DNA of 64,000 nt from G965233625 sp965233625 (GCA_965233625.1 OZ247499.1:7749639-7813638); one strand, 5' to 3'; counted from the stretch's first letter, positions 47,309-57,098 are shown. Notes: a model not told the origin generated them from the sequence alone. Made by a program: numbers and translations.

Positions 47309-49954
47309 ATGGAACCAGCTGCACGCGAATCTCAGATTGTTGCGCGGGGCTTAGCGAGCCGGCGCCGCAAAATAAAACTGCGCTGGAGCGTGCGGCTTGG
47401 GAATTTCCTTGCCCGGTATCTGATCACCGTGGGCGGTATCGGTGTAATCGTCGCGATATGCCTGGTGTTTATTTTTCTCATTAGCGTTGTTGCCCCGTTG
47501 TTTCTTCCCGCCACGGTCAATCCCGTGGCGCCGGCGAAGAACGCTGCTGATAGTCGCACCGCAGTCGCTGTTGCGGTGGATGAGTATCAGACCATCGGCT
47601 GGAGCCTGCATCGTGACGGATCGCTGGTTGTGTTCCGTTTAGATACGGGCGCCACCATTACGCAAAAGAAGATCGTCACGGACGCGGCGATTACCTCTGC
47701 CGCCGTGCATCCACTGCCTGCCAGTGGCGACGATCAATTGCGTCACGCGGTTGTATTGGGCCTTAGTAACGGAAATCTGCAAACAGGACGCATCAGCTTC
47801 ACCAGCAGTTATCTTGAAAGAGCTGATCTACCTGCCCGCTTCCGCACGATGCAGACAGAAGATGTCGCCGTTCTGAATGAGGGTGTGCTGCAGATGACAC
47901 CCGCCGGGCAGTTGCGGCATCAGAAAGTTGAAACGACGTTCGCTGAGCCAGTGAAAATCAGCGGCACAGCAGTGGTGCGCGTCGGCTGTTCGACTCCGCA
48001 GAATGAGATATTGGGAGAGGAAAAAACGCTGCTGCTTGCGCTTGATGAAGCCGGCGTTCTGCGGCGCTCACTGATATCTGCAACCTTCAATGAAATCACC
48101 GGCCAGTGGCGCCGGAAGGTGCAGACTGCCGTCGTGTCATTCCCTGCGCGAGGCAAGCAATTGCCCGTGGCTTTGCATGTCACGGGACGTCGCGAACACG
48201 GGTTTGTTGTCTGGCCCGGCGGTGAATTGCAGCACTATGACTTCCGCCGGACGGCGCCAGAAGAACAACCTGTTGAAACGATCAATGTGCTCAAGACTAC
48301 CGACGCGGTAGTTACAAGCTGCGCTATGGTGCTGGGGGGGGAAACACTGCTGGTGGGCGATTCCGCCGGGCGATTATCTGCGTGGTTTGTCGTGCGTCAG
48401 GCAGATGGCGGCTGGCGTTTGCAGCAGACGCATGAGCTACCGCAAGGTGCTGCTGCGGTGACGTCTCTTGGCGTATCGCAGCGCAGCAGGCTCGCCATGG
48501 CGGGTTATGAAGATGGTTCGGTCGCGGTGTTTCATGTGACAACATCGCAGCGGGTGGCGTCTCTTGATAAAGCTCTGCCGTCCAGAGTTCAGCAGGTGTT
48601 GATTGCTCCCAAAGACGACGGACTGGTCGCATTCGCTGGTCAGCGCATCTGGCGGAGCAGGTTCGATCCGTCTCATCCAGAGGCGACGGTTGCCTCTCTC
48701 TTTCTGCCCGTCTGGTACGAAGGTTACAGCCAGCCGACGCATCGCTGGCAGGCGACCTACGCCAGTGCGGCGCCAGAGATGAAGCTGGGGCTGCTGCCGC
48801 TGATTTTTGGCACGATCAAAGCGACGTTTTACACCATGTTGTTCGCGGCTCCGTTGGCTTTGATGGCAGCGATCCACACTAGCGAGTTCATGCACCCGGC
48901 GCTGCGTAACACGATTAAGCCAACCATTGAATTGATGGCGAGTCTGCCCAGCGTGGTGCTGGGATTTATGGCGGCCATGATCTTCGCGCCGCTTGTTGAA
49001 CTGTATGCACCAGCGGCGTTGGCAATCTTTGTCACCTTTCCGCTGGCGTATCTCCTGGCGGCCTACGGATGGCAGCTTCTGCCGCAACGCGTTGTCACAG
49101 CCGTTCGGCCTTACCGTCTGGTTTTCCTGCTCGTTCCCCTGCCGCTGGCGATTCTGCTGGCGTTGTGGCTGGGGCCGTGGATCGAATACCTGCTGATGGC
49201 GGGCGATATGAAACGCTGGCTGAACGGGCAGATTGGGACGGGCGCCGCGGCTTGGATGATACTCTGGCTGCCACTTTCTGCGTTTGCCATGACGGTGGTG
49301 GTTGCTCTTTATGTGAATCCGTCGTTGCGACCGTTCCTAAACCGGTTATCGCGTACGACCTCTGCGTTTCTGAACCTCTTGAAGTTTGTCCTAGCAACGC
49401 TGCTGGTGTTCGCGCTGGCAGGCAGCGCCGCTTGGTTTTTGAATGATCTGGTAGGGTGGGATCCGCGGGGCGCGTATGTCGGCACGTATGAGCAACGCAA
49501 CGCTTTTGTGGTGGGAATGGCGATGGGATTCGCCGTGATACCCGTCATTTACACACTTGCGGATGACGCCCTTTCCACCGTTCCGCAGCATCTTCGTTCG
49601 GGCTCGCTTGGTTGTGGCGCCACGCCCTGGCAGACAGCGATCCGTATTGTGATTCCGACCGCCATGAGCGGCCTGTTTTCTGCATTGATGGTCGGACTCG
49701 GCCGGGCGGCGGGCGAAACGATGATTGTGTTGATGGCGACCGGAAATACGCCGCTGATGGAAACAAACATGTTCAACGGTATGCGGACGCTATCCGCCAA
49801 CATTGCTATCGAACTGCCAGACGCTGTCACGGGTAGCACGCATTACCGCACCTTGTTTCTGGCTGGTTTGACGCTGTTTGTTCTTACCTTTGTGCTCAAC
49901 ACGATCGCTGAGATCGTGCGCACACGTTTCCGCCAACGTGCACACCGGCTGTAG
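47309..49954 (+). CDS. pstC: Phosphate ABC transporter permease PstC with large periplasmic insert
   Basis: An 881-residue permease, against about 320 in E. coli. Residues 37-66 form the first membrane segment. Residues about 70-485 are an extracytoplasmic insert with repeated beta-type blades (TIGWSLHRDGSLVVFRLDTG, SVAVFHVTTSQRVASLDKAL), probably a beta-propeller. The permease core runs from about 490 (LGLLPLIFGTIKATFYTM) with the EAA loop at about 750-805 (STVPQHLRSGSLGCGA). Long PstC forms are known in some other bacteria; this one is at the long end. It is followed 16 bases later by pstA. Confidence 0.92.
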   Translation: MEPAARESQIVARGLASRRRKIKLRWSVRLGNFLARYLITVGGIGVIVAICLVFIFLISVVAPLFLPATVNPVAPAKNAADSRTAVAVAVDEYQTIGWSLHRDGSLVVFRLDTGATITQKKIVTDAAITSAAVHPLPASGDDQLRHAVVLGLSNGNLQTGRISFTSSYLERADLPARFRTMQTEDVAVLNEGVLQMTPAGQLRHQKVETTFAEPVKISGTAVVRVGCSTPQNEILGEEKTLLLALDEAGVLRRSLISATFNEITGQWRRKVQTAVVSFPARGKQLPVALHVTGRREHGFVVWPGGELQHYDFRRTAPEEQPVETINVLKTTDAVVTSCAMVLGGETLLVGDSAGRLSAWFVVRQADGGWRLQQTHELPQGAAAVTSLGVSQRSRLAMAGYEDGSVAVFHVTTSQRVASLDKALPSRVQQVLIAPKDDGLVAFAGQRIWRSRFDPSHPEATVASLFLPVWYEGYSQPTHRWQATYASAAPEMKLGLLPLIFGTIKATFYTMLFAAPLALMAAIHTSEFMHPALRNTIKPTIELMASLPSVVLGFMAAMIFAPLVELYAPAALAIFVTFPLAYLLAAYGWQLLPQRVVTAVRPYRLVFLLVPLPLAILLALWLGPWIEYLLMAGDMKRWLNGQIGTGAAAWMILWLPLSAFAMTVVVALYVNPSLRPFLNRLSRTTSAFLNLLKFVLATLLVFALAGSAAWFLNDLVGWDPRGAYVGTYEQRNAFVVGMAMGFAVIPVIYTLADDALSTVPQHLRSGSLGCGATPWQTAIRIVIPTAMSGLFSALMVGLGRAAGETMIVLMATGNTPLMETNMFNGMRTLSANIAIELPDAVTGSTHYRTLFLAGLTLFVLTFVLNTIAEIVRTRFRQRAHRL

Positions 49955-49970
49955 GTAACCGTTAGGGTTT

Positions 49971-52532
49971 ATGTCCATCAGTTCTTTCTCATCCATCGCG
50001 CCGCGTTACCGCCGCAGAGGCCGGATTATCAAAGCCGGCCTGTCGGTGTTGACTTCGGGCGAACCTGCGGTGTGGCTTACGGGCGGCGCGTTGATGGTCT
50101 GCGTCGCGATGATCGTGGGGTTAGTCGCGTACATCGTTTACAGCGGACTAGTGGCGTTCTGGCCTGTGCCGGTGGTGGAGCTAAAGCTACATGACGGCGG
50201 CCACTGTCTGGGGGCGCCAATCCGCAGCGAGGAGTACCAGCTCACGCAGCAGATGACCACGGATATGAGTCCCGCGCTCCAGACGCCGGCCAGAGCGTAT
50301 TTGCAGGATAGACCAGCCGCCGCTGCGCATCGCACACTTTTCCGCACCGGAATTCAGGCGGAATCTGCAGCGCAGTACCGGTGGATCAGTGACTTTGAAG
50401 TTGCCAAACGGAATACAAACCCCTGGGCCGTTGCTATTGAAGAGGCCGATGGCGGTAGGATTTACGGCTACCCTGAATCGTTCCTCGTGAAACATCCCCG
50501 CGTTGCGGGCGATGCAGAAGTGAAACTCGGCGCGGCCATCGCGTTCTTTGAGAAGTACCGGCCACACCTGAATAGAGAGCAACAGAAGCGACTCGACAGC
50601 GACCTGGCGCTTGTTCGTGCAGAGTTTGAGCAGCTGCAACTTTCCCGTTCTCGCGAGTTTATCGCGGCGTTTCATTCTGGTCCTGAATCGGCGGATTCAG
50701 ATTTAGCAACCCGGATTCAGGCGGTGTTGTCTGACGGCCGGATTTTGCAGGCTGGAGATGGCGGCATCAAGTTGCAGACGGGTGACAATGTTGTCCGCGT
50801 AATCGAAATCTGGGAAGGCGCTGAAAAAGCCTGGCGCCAGTATCAGCAGCATCATCCAGGCTCGGTGCAGCGGACGCGGCGGATTCAATCGCTGGCGAAA
50901 CACCGCATCGGCGCCCTTAATCAGCTTGAGCAGCAACAACGTCTGACGGTGCGCGAGGCGGAAATCCGTGCAGAAAGTGATCGCCAACTGCCGCCTGGGC
51001 GCCCTGTTACCACGCATGCAGACCTGCTTAAAGAGTTGCAGCAGGAACTCGCGTCCTACAAGGCGGAAGCCGTCAGAGAAGCAAACATACGGCAGTGGAT
51101 CAAACAACACTACGGCGAAGCCACTTCGCTCGCGGAACTCGCTAATGAGGTTACGGCGGTTGCCACAAAAATCAGAGCCAGATTTTCAGCAACGCCGCGC
51201 AAGTTATGGCGGACCCACCAGCAAGAGATCATCAAAACGCCTACTTACGCACAGCAGTCGGTCGCAGGATTCCTCGCAACTGCGCGCCAGACAGCGGGTG
51301 AGAGGCAACGCATCGCCAGCGAGATTGAATCGCTGGAAAAGGAAAATGACCGTAGCAGACTGGTGATAAGTGCGATGCCAGAGGCCGGAGAGTCCGCCAG
51401 GAATCTCCGTGAGATCAGGCTAGATCGTGTGGTGCGCGCTTACCGCGCGAATGGTCTTACAACGTACGGTCGATGTGAAATCTATTTTGCCCGTTGGGTT
51501 GAATTTCTTACTACAGGTCCAAAAGAAGGAAACAGCGGTGGCGGTGTTTTTCCGGCAATCTGGGGCACCGTTGCGATGACGATGATCATGACAGTGATTG
51601 TCGTGCCGTTTGGCGTTCTGGCTGCTTTGTATCTGCGTGAATACGCGACGAGCAGTCTGCTGGTAAGTGGTGTGCGGATTGCGATTCACAACTTGGCTGG
51701 CGTTCCGAGTATCGTGTTCGGCGTGTTTGGTCTAGGTTTTTTCTGTTACATCTTTGGCGCCTACATCGACGGCGGACCAACGGCGATGGGCGTTGAACCA
51801 TGGCCGCCTGTTACCTGGTTCGTGTGTCTGGCGGTGCTGGCGATCGTTGGTGCTGGCGGATTCTTCCTGGGGATGGTGTCGCGCCGGACAAACCGGCAAG
51901 GCAGGTTCTGGCAATGGGCGCCTTATCTCTGGTTTGGCGTCTGGCTGGCGACGCTGATTTTGATCGGACTGCTGGTGGTGAAAACGCCTTATTTCAATGG
52001 CTTCTTCCCGGCCAAGTTACCAGCGCCCACGTTCGGCAAAGGGGGACTTTTCTGGGCGTCGCTTACATTAGCGCTGTTAACGGCGCCGGTGGTGATCGTG
52101 GCGACGGAAGAAGCGTTGGCGGCCGTTCCAAACTCGTTGCGTGAAGGTTCTTACGCGTGTGGAGCCAGCAAGTGGCAGACGATTAGACGGATCGTCCTGC
52201 CACATGCCGCGCCTGGAATTGTAACGGGCGCCATTCTGGCAATGGCGCGTGGCGCCGGAGAGGTAGCCCCGCTAATGCTTACGGGCGCTGTTAAGCTGGC
52301 GCCGGATCTGCCCGTGGATGCATCGGCGCCGTTTATTCATTGGGACCGTAGTTTCATGCACCTTGGCTTTCACATTTATGATCTTGGATTTCACAGTTCC
52401 AATGCCGAGGCAGCTAAGCCCATGGTGTTTGCGACCACGTTGTTGCTGATTGCAATTGTTGCGATACTTAACCTGTCAGCTGTATGGCTCCGGGCACGGC
52501 TGCGAAAGCAGTTTCAAAGCAGCCATTTTTAA
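49971..52532 (+). CDS. pstA: Phosphate ABC transporter permease PstA with large periplasmic insert
   Basis: An 853-residue permease, against about 300 in E. coli. A membrane segment lies at about 38-62, then a hydrophilic extracytoplasmic stretch of roughly 450 residues rich in Gln, Arg and Glu with heptad-like spacing (LNREQQKRLDSDLALVRAEF, NQLEQQQRLTVREAEIRAES), suggesting helical coiled coils. The permease core starts near residue 520 (GTVAMTMIMTVIVVPFGVLA) and has the EAA loop at about 713-770 (LAAVPNSLREGSYACGASKW). AGGG lies 4 bases upstream of the ATG. Confidence 0.92.
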   Translation: MSISSFSSIAPRYRRRGRIIKAGLSVLTSGEPAVWLTGGALMVCVAMIVGLVAYIVYSGLVAFWPVPVVELKLHDGGHCLGAPIRSEEYQLTQQMTTDMSPALQTPARAYLQDRPAAAAHRTLFRTGIQAESAAQYRWISDFEVAKRNTNPWAVAIEEADGGRIYGYPESFLVKHPRVAGDAEVKLGAAIAFFEKYRPHLNREQQKRLDSDLALVRAEFEQLQLSRSREFIAAFHSGPESADSDLATRIQAVLSDGRILQAGDGGIKLQTGDNVVRVIEIWEGAEKAWRQYQQHHPGSVQRTRRIQSLAKHRIGALNQLEQQQRLTVREAEIRAESDRQLPPGRPVTTHADLLKELQQELASYKAEAVREANIRQWIKQHYGEATSLAELANEVTAVATKIRARFSATPRKLWRTHQQEIIKTPTYAQQSVAGFLATARQTAGERQRIASEIESLEKENDRSRLVISAMPEAGESARNLREIRLDRVVRAYRANGLTTYGRCEIYFARWVEFLTTGPKEGNSGGGVFPAIWGTVAMTMIMTVIVVPFGVLAALYLREYATSSLLVSGVRIAIHNLAGVPSIVFGVFGLGFFCYIFGAYIDGGPTAMGVEPWPPVTWFVCLAVLAIVGAGGFFLGMVSRRTNRQGRFWQWAPYLWFGVWLATLILIGLLVVKTPYFNGFFPAKLPAPTFGKGGLFWASLTLALLTAPVVIVATEEALAAVPNSLREGSYACGASKWQTIRRIVLPHAAPGIVTGAILAMARGAGEVAPLMLTGAVKLAPDLPVDASAPFIHWDRSFMHLGFHIYDLGFHSSNAEAAKPMVFATTLLLIAIVAILNLSAVWLRARLRKQFQSSHF

Positions 52533-52566
52533 GCGTCCGCCGCAATTCACTTTGATTAAGCAATCC

Positions 52567-53466
52567 ATGTCAGACGAGGGGCAGTCGCCGCACAACATCG
52601 AACCACAAACCGCACCGGCCGGCGATGCAGCAAGCCCGCCGCAGAGCCGGTTAGAACGCATCGCCAGCGGCGAAGTGATTGAGCCGGTGATCCACAAAGA
52701 GGTCTATGGTTCCGAAGCGATTCTGGATGTTGAGAATTTCAATCTGTGGTACGGCGCCACCCAGGCGCTCTGCAACATCCGGCTGCCTGTTCCCACCGGC
52801 GCCGTTACCGCGCTGATCGGACCGTCTGGCTGCGGGAAGAGCACACTGTTGCGATGTGTGAACCGCATGAACGATACGATCAACGGCGTGCGGATCGAAG
52901 GCGAAATGCGGCTCGCCGGAGATTCTATCTTCGACCCGCGTGTGGATGTCATCGAATTAAGAAAACGGATGGGTATGGTGTTTCAGAAGCCCAATCCGTT
53001 CCCGATGAGCATCTATGAAAATGTCGTGTATCCGCTGCGGATCGACGGCGTTCGTGACCGCACCACACTGGATACGGTCTGCCAGCAGAGTCTCCGCGGC
53101 GCTGCACTGTGGGACGAGGTGAAAGACCGTTTACACGAAAGCGGTCTAAGCCTGTCCGGCGGTCAGCAGCAACGCTTGTGTATCGCCCGCGCGATCGCCG
53201 GGGCGCCGGAGGTGTTGCTGCTTGACGAGCCATGCTCTGCACTCGACCCGCTGGCAACAGGCAAGATTGAAGAACTGATACGCGACCTACATGGCGAGTT
53301 TTCAATTCTGATTGTTACACACAACATGCAACAGGCATCGCGTATCAGCGACTTCACCGCATTCATCTACCTGGGGCAGATCATCGAGTACGGTCCTACG
53401 TCGCAGATGTTCACCAAGCCACACCTGCCAGAAACGGAGGCCTATATCACGGGCCGTTTCGGATGA
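52567..53466 (+). CDS. pstB: Phosphate ABC transporter ATPase PstB
   Basis: A 299-residue ATPase that powers the Pst importer. Walker A is GPSGCGKSTLLRCVNRMND, the Q-loop lies in MVFQKPNPFPMS (a PstB hallmark), the ABC signature is LSGGQQQRLCIARAIA, Walker B is VLLLDEPCSALDP and the H-loop is VTHNMQQ. ATG 52567 starts MSDEGQ and adds an N-terminal extension of about 55 residues relative to E. coli PstB, poor in motifs. No phoU gene follows, unlike the usual pstSCAB-phoU order; csrA comes next on the other strand. Confidence 0.96.
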   Translation: MSDEGQSPHNIEPQTAPAGDAASPPQSRLERIASGEVIEPVIHKEVYGSEAILDVENFNLWYGATQALCNIRLPVPTGAVTALIGPSGCGKSTLLRCVNRMNDTINGVRIEGEMRLAGDSIFDPRVDVIELRKRMGMVFQKPNPFPMSIYENVVYPLRIDGVRDRTTLDTVCQQSLRGAALWDEVKDRLHESGLSLSGGQQQRLCIARAIAGAPEVLLLDEPCSALDPLATGKIEELIRDLHGEFSILIVTHNMQQASRISDFTAFIYLGQIIEYGPTSQMFTKPHLPETEAYITGRFG

Positions 53467-53520
53467 TGCGACTCAACCAGCAGTGCTTTCGCCCACGTTA
53501 GCGTGCAGCCGGTTGAAGGT

Positions 53521-53766
53521 TTAACGCTTGACCGGTTTGGCGACGTGTCGCGAGCCATCGGCTGGTGTTGTGGCAGGCTTTACGTCAACCTGATCGCCTG
53601 GTTCGAAGATGGCGAGCCTGGGTTGCAGTTCTCCGCGCCGGACGGGCACCTCCTTGGGCGCTTCGATGCCGATTTTGACGCGGTTGTTGCCAACCGAGAT
53701 GACCTTGATGCAGATCGAGTCGCCGACCGAGATGGTTTCGCCGTTTTTCCGTGTCAGAACAAGCAT
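53521..53766 (-). CDS. csrA: Carbon storage regulator CsrA
   Basis: Post-transcriptional regulator binding GGA motifs in mRNA leaders. The 81-residue sequence starts MLVLTRKNGETISVGDSICI with the family's beta strand, keeps VKIGIEAPKEVPVRR and the RNA-binding Arg region, and has a C-terminal extension of about 20 residues. An AGGAG ribosome site lies 6 bases upstream of the ATG. It is divergent from tauD and convergent with pstB. Confidence 0.96.
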   Translation of the reverse strand: MLVLTRKNGETISVGDSICIKVISVGNNRVKIGIEAPKEVPVRRGELQPRLAIFEPGDQVDVKPATTPADGSRHVAKPVKR

Positions 53767-54190
53767 CGTTATCTCCTGATAAACTTAAGTGCGGCAGCGC
53801 CGCTTGCATCCTTGCTGTGCCACTGACAACGGCATGGTTTTCCTTGTGGTGACCAGCCGCCGTTGACGGACTGTTACCCGTTTGAGGTGGTGGTCACTTC
53901 GCCGTTGTCAGTTATCGTGTTCGCACGAAAAAAGCCCGCAACAAGTGTTACACCGGGGTGCAAAGTGGTTGCGGGCTTTCATAGCCGTTATGTTAGTCTG
54001 CCGGTCGTGGGCAGATCCTTAACAATCACAATGGTTATCACAGCAATTCTCAAATTGCAACTAGAAAAAGCGGCGTCCCGCATGGAAGGCTCAAGAAGCA
54101 TATCGGGCGGATTCCTACCCGCTGCATTTCGGAAGACGCTAACCTAACCGGGATAAGGACTTCAGATTCAGGCAACTTGAGGAGATTTGT
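53767..54190. other. Non-coding stretch between csrA and the TauD-like gene
   Basis: About 420 bases. A 94-codon frame at 53863-54147 shows no recognisable family and probably is not a gene. The stretch holds a strong hairpin with a T-run on the minus strand (53928-53979) and presumably the csrA and tauD promoters. A short untranslated RNA on the minus strand is possible (see findings). Confidence 0.5.
53928..53979 (-). terminator. Intrinsic terminator on the minus strand without an assigned gene
   Basis: GTTGCGGGCTTT (53968-53979) and AAAGCCCGCAAC (53931-53942) are perfect 12-base complements. Read on the minus strand the stem is followed by six T; on the plus strand only three T follow. 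The main direction is therefore minus, where the nearest upstream sequence is the tauD leader rather than a gene. Confidence 0.7.
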
Positions 54191-55177
54191 GTGGAAAATT
54201 TTAGTAGTTTTTTGCAGATTGACCTGCCCGGTTTGCACCGGGATAACGCAGGAACCTTCCCACTTGTGCTATCACCGGCAGACAGCAGTTTGGCTCTGGA
54301 ACACCATCTGCAGAACCTTCATGCAGCGCGTCAGCAACTGAATGCAGATGCGGCGGCGCATGGCGCCGTTTTGTTCCGTGGGTTTCCGTTACAGACGGCG
54401 GAGGACTTTGACCAGTTCATCCGGGCTTTCGACCTGCCTGCCTTCAAGTACGACGACTCGCTGTCAAACGCGGTACGCGTAAACCGCACGGATCTGGTGT
54501 TCACGGCCAATGAGGCGCCGCCGGATGTCACGATTTATCTGCATCACGAAATGGCACAGACGCCGGTCTATCCGAGCAAACTTTTTTTCTTCTGCGAGAA
54601 AGCTGCGGAGTCGGGCGGCGCGACGCCGTTGTGCCGTTCTGATCATCTGTTCGCAGAACTCGAATCGCAGGCGCCGGCGTTTGCGGCGGCCTGTCGTGAG
54701 AAGGGCCTGCGGTACACCAACACCATGCCGCCAGAGAACGACGCAGGGTCCGGCATGGGCCGTAGCTGGCGGAGCACCTGGCAGGCGGAGTCGCGGGAAG
54801 CAGCCGAGGCGCGGATGGAAAAGCTCGGTTACACATGGGAGTGGCTGGAAGACGGATGTCTGCGGGCGACAACGCCAACATTGCCAGCCGTGCGGGAACT
54901 GGATAGCGGACGCACTTCTTTCTTCAACCAGTTGATCGCTGCGTTCCACGGCTGGAAAGACGCCCGCAATGACCCTTCAAAATCCATCACGCATGGTGAC
55001 GGTTCTCCCCTGGATAAAGACGGTGTTCAGATGGCGGTGGACCTTGCCGCGCAATTCACCTTTGATGTGCCCTGGCAGGCGGGAGATGTGGCGCTGGTGG
55101 ACAATTACGTAACGATGCATGGTCGCCGCAGTTTTTCGGGAACACGCAAGGTGCTGGCTTCGCTGGTTGCCTCTTAA
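54191..55177 (+). CDS. TauD/TfdA-family 2-oxoglutarate-dependent oxygenase
   Basis: A 328-residue non-haem iron oxygenase. GAVLFRGFPLQTAEDFDQF is the family entry. The iron site is H118-H-E120 (an HxE form, as in clavaminate-synthase-like members, rather than the HxD of TauD) and a distal His in NYVTMHGRRSF, with the following Arg-rich stretch (GTRKVL) for 2-oxoglutarate. Start is GTG 54191 with AGGAG six bases upstream. It hydroxylates an unidentified substrate; sulfonate use is not implied by the neighbours. Confidence 0.9.
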   Translation: MENFSSFLQIDLPGLHRDNAGTFPLVLSPADSSLALEHHLQNLHAARQQLNADAAAHGAVLFRGFPLQTAEDFDQFIRAFDLPAFKYDDSLSNAVRVNRTDLVFTANEAPPDVTIYLHHEMAQTPVYPSKLFFFCEKAAESGGATPLCRSDHLFAELESQAPAFAAACREKGLRYTNTMPPENDAGSGMGRSWRSTWQAESREAAEARMEKLGYTWEWLEDGCLRATTPTLPAVRELDSGRTSFFNQLIAAFHGWKDARNDPSKSITHGDGSPLDKDGVQMAVDLAAQFTFDVPWQAGDVALVDNYVTMHGRRSFSGTRKVLASLVAS

Positions 55178-55281
55178 AACGGCTTGTTCACCGCGGCAGA
55201 GTTGGGCGGCTTGAAGGCGGGCGGAATTGCTGCCTACAATGTGCCGCAATTCATACTTTCTCAACGGTCACCTTATACGGT

Positions 55282-55635
55282 ATGCCAGATTTCACCCACC
55301 ACCTATTTGTCTGTGGTAATCAACGTCAACCAGGCCACCCGCGTGGCTGCTGCGATATGGACGGCTCTGGCGTTTTGCGCGACAGCTTTAAGGCTGAGAT
55401 AAAACGCCGTCGCCTGGGGCCGCTCGTACGGGCAAGCAAGGCGGGTTGCCTGGACCAGTGTGAGTGTGGCCCCGTAGTGGTGATTTATCCGCAGTCGATC
55501 TGGTATGGCAACGTGACGGTTGAAGATGTGCCGCGGATTATAGAAGAAACGGTCATCGGCGGCCGCATCCTGGAAGATCTGCTGATTGACGAGAGCATGC
55601 TGAACACGAAAGGCAGGGGGACGCCAGCAGGCTAA
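55282..55635 (+). CDS. (2Fe-2S) ferredoxin domain protein
   Basis: A 117-residue thioredoxin-like ferredoxin. The cluster cysteines are C11 (HLFVCGNQRQ), C23 or C24 (HPRGCC), C56 and C60 (AGCLDQCECGP). The pattern C-G-N-x-R and GC-x-x-x-C-x-x-GP is usual for this small family related to NuoE. It carries electrons in the cytoplasm; the partner enzyme is not known. It follows the TauD-like gene by 104 bases, and such oxygenases do not normally need it, so a functional link is unproven. Confidence 0.9.
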   Translation: MPDFTHHLFVCGNQRQPGHPRGCCDMDGSGVLRDSFKAEIKRRRLGPLVRASKAGCLDQCECGPVVVIYPQSIWYGNVTVEDVPRIIEETVIGGRILEDLLIDESMLNTKGRGTPAG

Positions 55636-55701
55636 CTGTTGTGAAACTCACCGGTCGTGTTGCAGCCCATTTTATGTTTGTCGCCGTAAGAGCTTAAACC
55701 C

Positions 55702-57039
55702 ATGCGAATTGTCGTTCTCGGAGCTGGCACCGTCGGAACCTCTATTGCCGACCTGCTTTGCCAGAACCGCCACAGTGTGACCGTGGTCGACTCCGATGTG
55801 GAGCACGCCCGCCGGATCAATGCGGAATTAGACGTTCGCGCCGTTCACGGCTCGGCGTCGCAGTCGAGCGTGCTGTTTCAGACCGATATCTCCAGCGCTG
55901 ATATCTGCCTGGCCGTGACAGGCGATGATGAAGCGAACATTGTCAGCGCCAGCATGGCCAAGGCGATGGGCGCGCGGCGTACGTTGGCGCGGGTCTACGC
56001 GCCTGTTTTTTCCGACTTGAGCACGTTTGACTATCAGCGTCATTTCGGGATCGACCGCTTCCTTTCGCTAGAGCATCTATCGGCGATGGAACTGGCCCGC
56101 GGCATCAGCAACCCCGGTTCGGTCGTGCTGGAAAATTTCACGGGCGGCGACCTGGAAGTGCAAGAGGTGCTAGTCAGTGAGAAGTCCGACCTGATCGATC
56201 AGCCGCTTAGTCAGCTGGATTTCCCGCCTGGGTTACGTGCGGGTTCTATCTACCGCGAAAGCCGCGTCTGGATTCCCGGCCCCAGTGACGAAATCCGCGC
56301 GGGCGACCGTGTTTCGCTGATCGGCACCCATAATGTTGTCCGGCAATGGAAGCAGCGGTTTCAGGTGGCGGCTGACCCCAAACTTTCGGTGGTGATCGCC
56401 GGCGGTGGTGAAACAGGATTGCACCTGGCCCGTAAGCTGGAACGCGATGGTTTTGATGTGACCGTCATGGAGGAGTGCGAAGAACGCTGCGACTACCTTT
56501 CCAGAAACCTCACCAGCGCGACGGTCGTGAATGCAGACGCGACCCGGCGCATTGTGCTGGAAGAAGAACGCATTGGTTCGGCCGATGTGTTTGTTGCGTG
56601 CACGGGCGACGACGAGAACAACATCATGGCGGGTGTCGAGGCGCGCGAAATTGGCGCCGAGAAGATCATGGCTGTGGTGGGCCGGCCCGATTACGCCAAT
56701 GTGGTGGCGAAGCTGGGAATTGATCTGGCGGTCAGCGAACGGGAAGTTACCGCCAAGCAGGTGCTGGGCTTCTTGAACAAAGGGGCAGTTATTTCGCGGA
56801 CAGCGCTGCCAGGCGGGCGGATCGGTGTCTTTGAGATTGAAGTGCTGGAAGGCGCCCCTGCCACCGAGCATGTGCTGGCGAATCTTCCGCTGCCGCGTGA
56901 TTGTCTGCTGGCGGCTGTTGTCCGGCAGGACTGCTCGCGCGTGCCACAGGCCGACGACCGCCTGGAAGTAGGTGATACGGTGGTGGCGCTGATTGACGAT
57001 GCTGCTGTGGAAGCCGCGCTCGAACAGTTCACTGCCTGA
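55702..57039 (+). CDS. trkA: Trk potassium uptake NAD-binding subunit TrkA
   Basis: Peripheral cytoplasmic subunit gating the TrkH channel. The 445-residue protein has two RCK repeats: VVLGAGTVGTSIADLL and VVIAGGGETGLHLARKL are the nucleotide-binding loops of the two RCK-N domains, each followed by an RCK-C domain (LDFPPGLRAGSIYRE, LPLPRDCLLAAVVRQD). The second half ends with a normal C-terminus. It is followed 59 bases later by trkH on the same strand, the usual order. Confidence 0.95.
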   Translation: MRIVVLGAGTVGTSIADLLCQNRHSVTVVDSDVEHARRINAELDVRAVHGSASQSSVLFQTDISSADICLAVTGDDEANIVSASMAKAMGARRTLARVYAPVFSDLSTFDYQRHFGIDRFLSLEHLSAMELARGISNPGSVVLENFTGGDLEVQEVLVSEKSDLIDQPLSQLDFPPGLRAGSIYRESRVWIPGPSDEIRAGDRVSLIGTHNVVRQWKQRFQVAADPKLSVVIAGGGETGLHLARKLERDGFDVTVMEECEERCDYLSRNLTSATVVNADATRRIVLEEERIGSADVFVACTGDDENNIMAGVEAREIGAEKIMAVVGRPDYANVVAKLGIDLAVSEREVTAKQVLGFLNKGAVISRTALPGGRIGVFEIEVLEGAPATEHVLANLPLPRDCLLAAVVRQDCSRVPQADDRLEVGDTVVALIDDAAVEAALEQFTA

Positions 57040-57098
57040 CCTTCGCCATGCTGCCGGAGAAACCACGCAGCGGATTTCACCTTAGGTAACACGTAAAG

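Noticed and set aside
53863..54147. 94-codon frame between csrA and the TauD-like gene
   Set aside because: It contains the strong intrinsic terminator hairpin and has no ribosome site or recognised domain.
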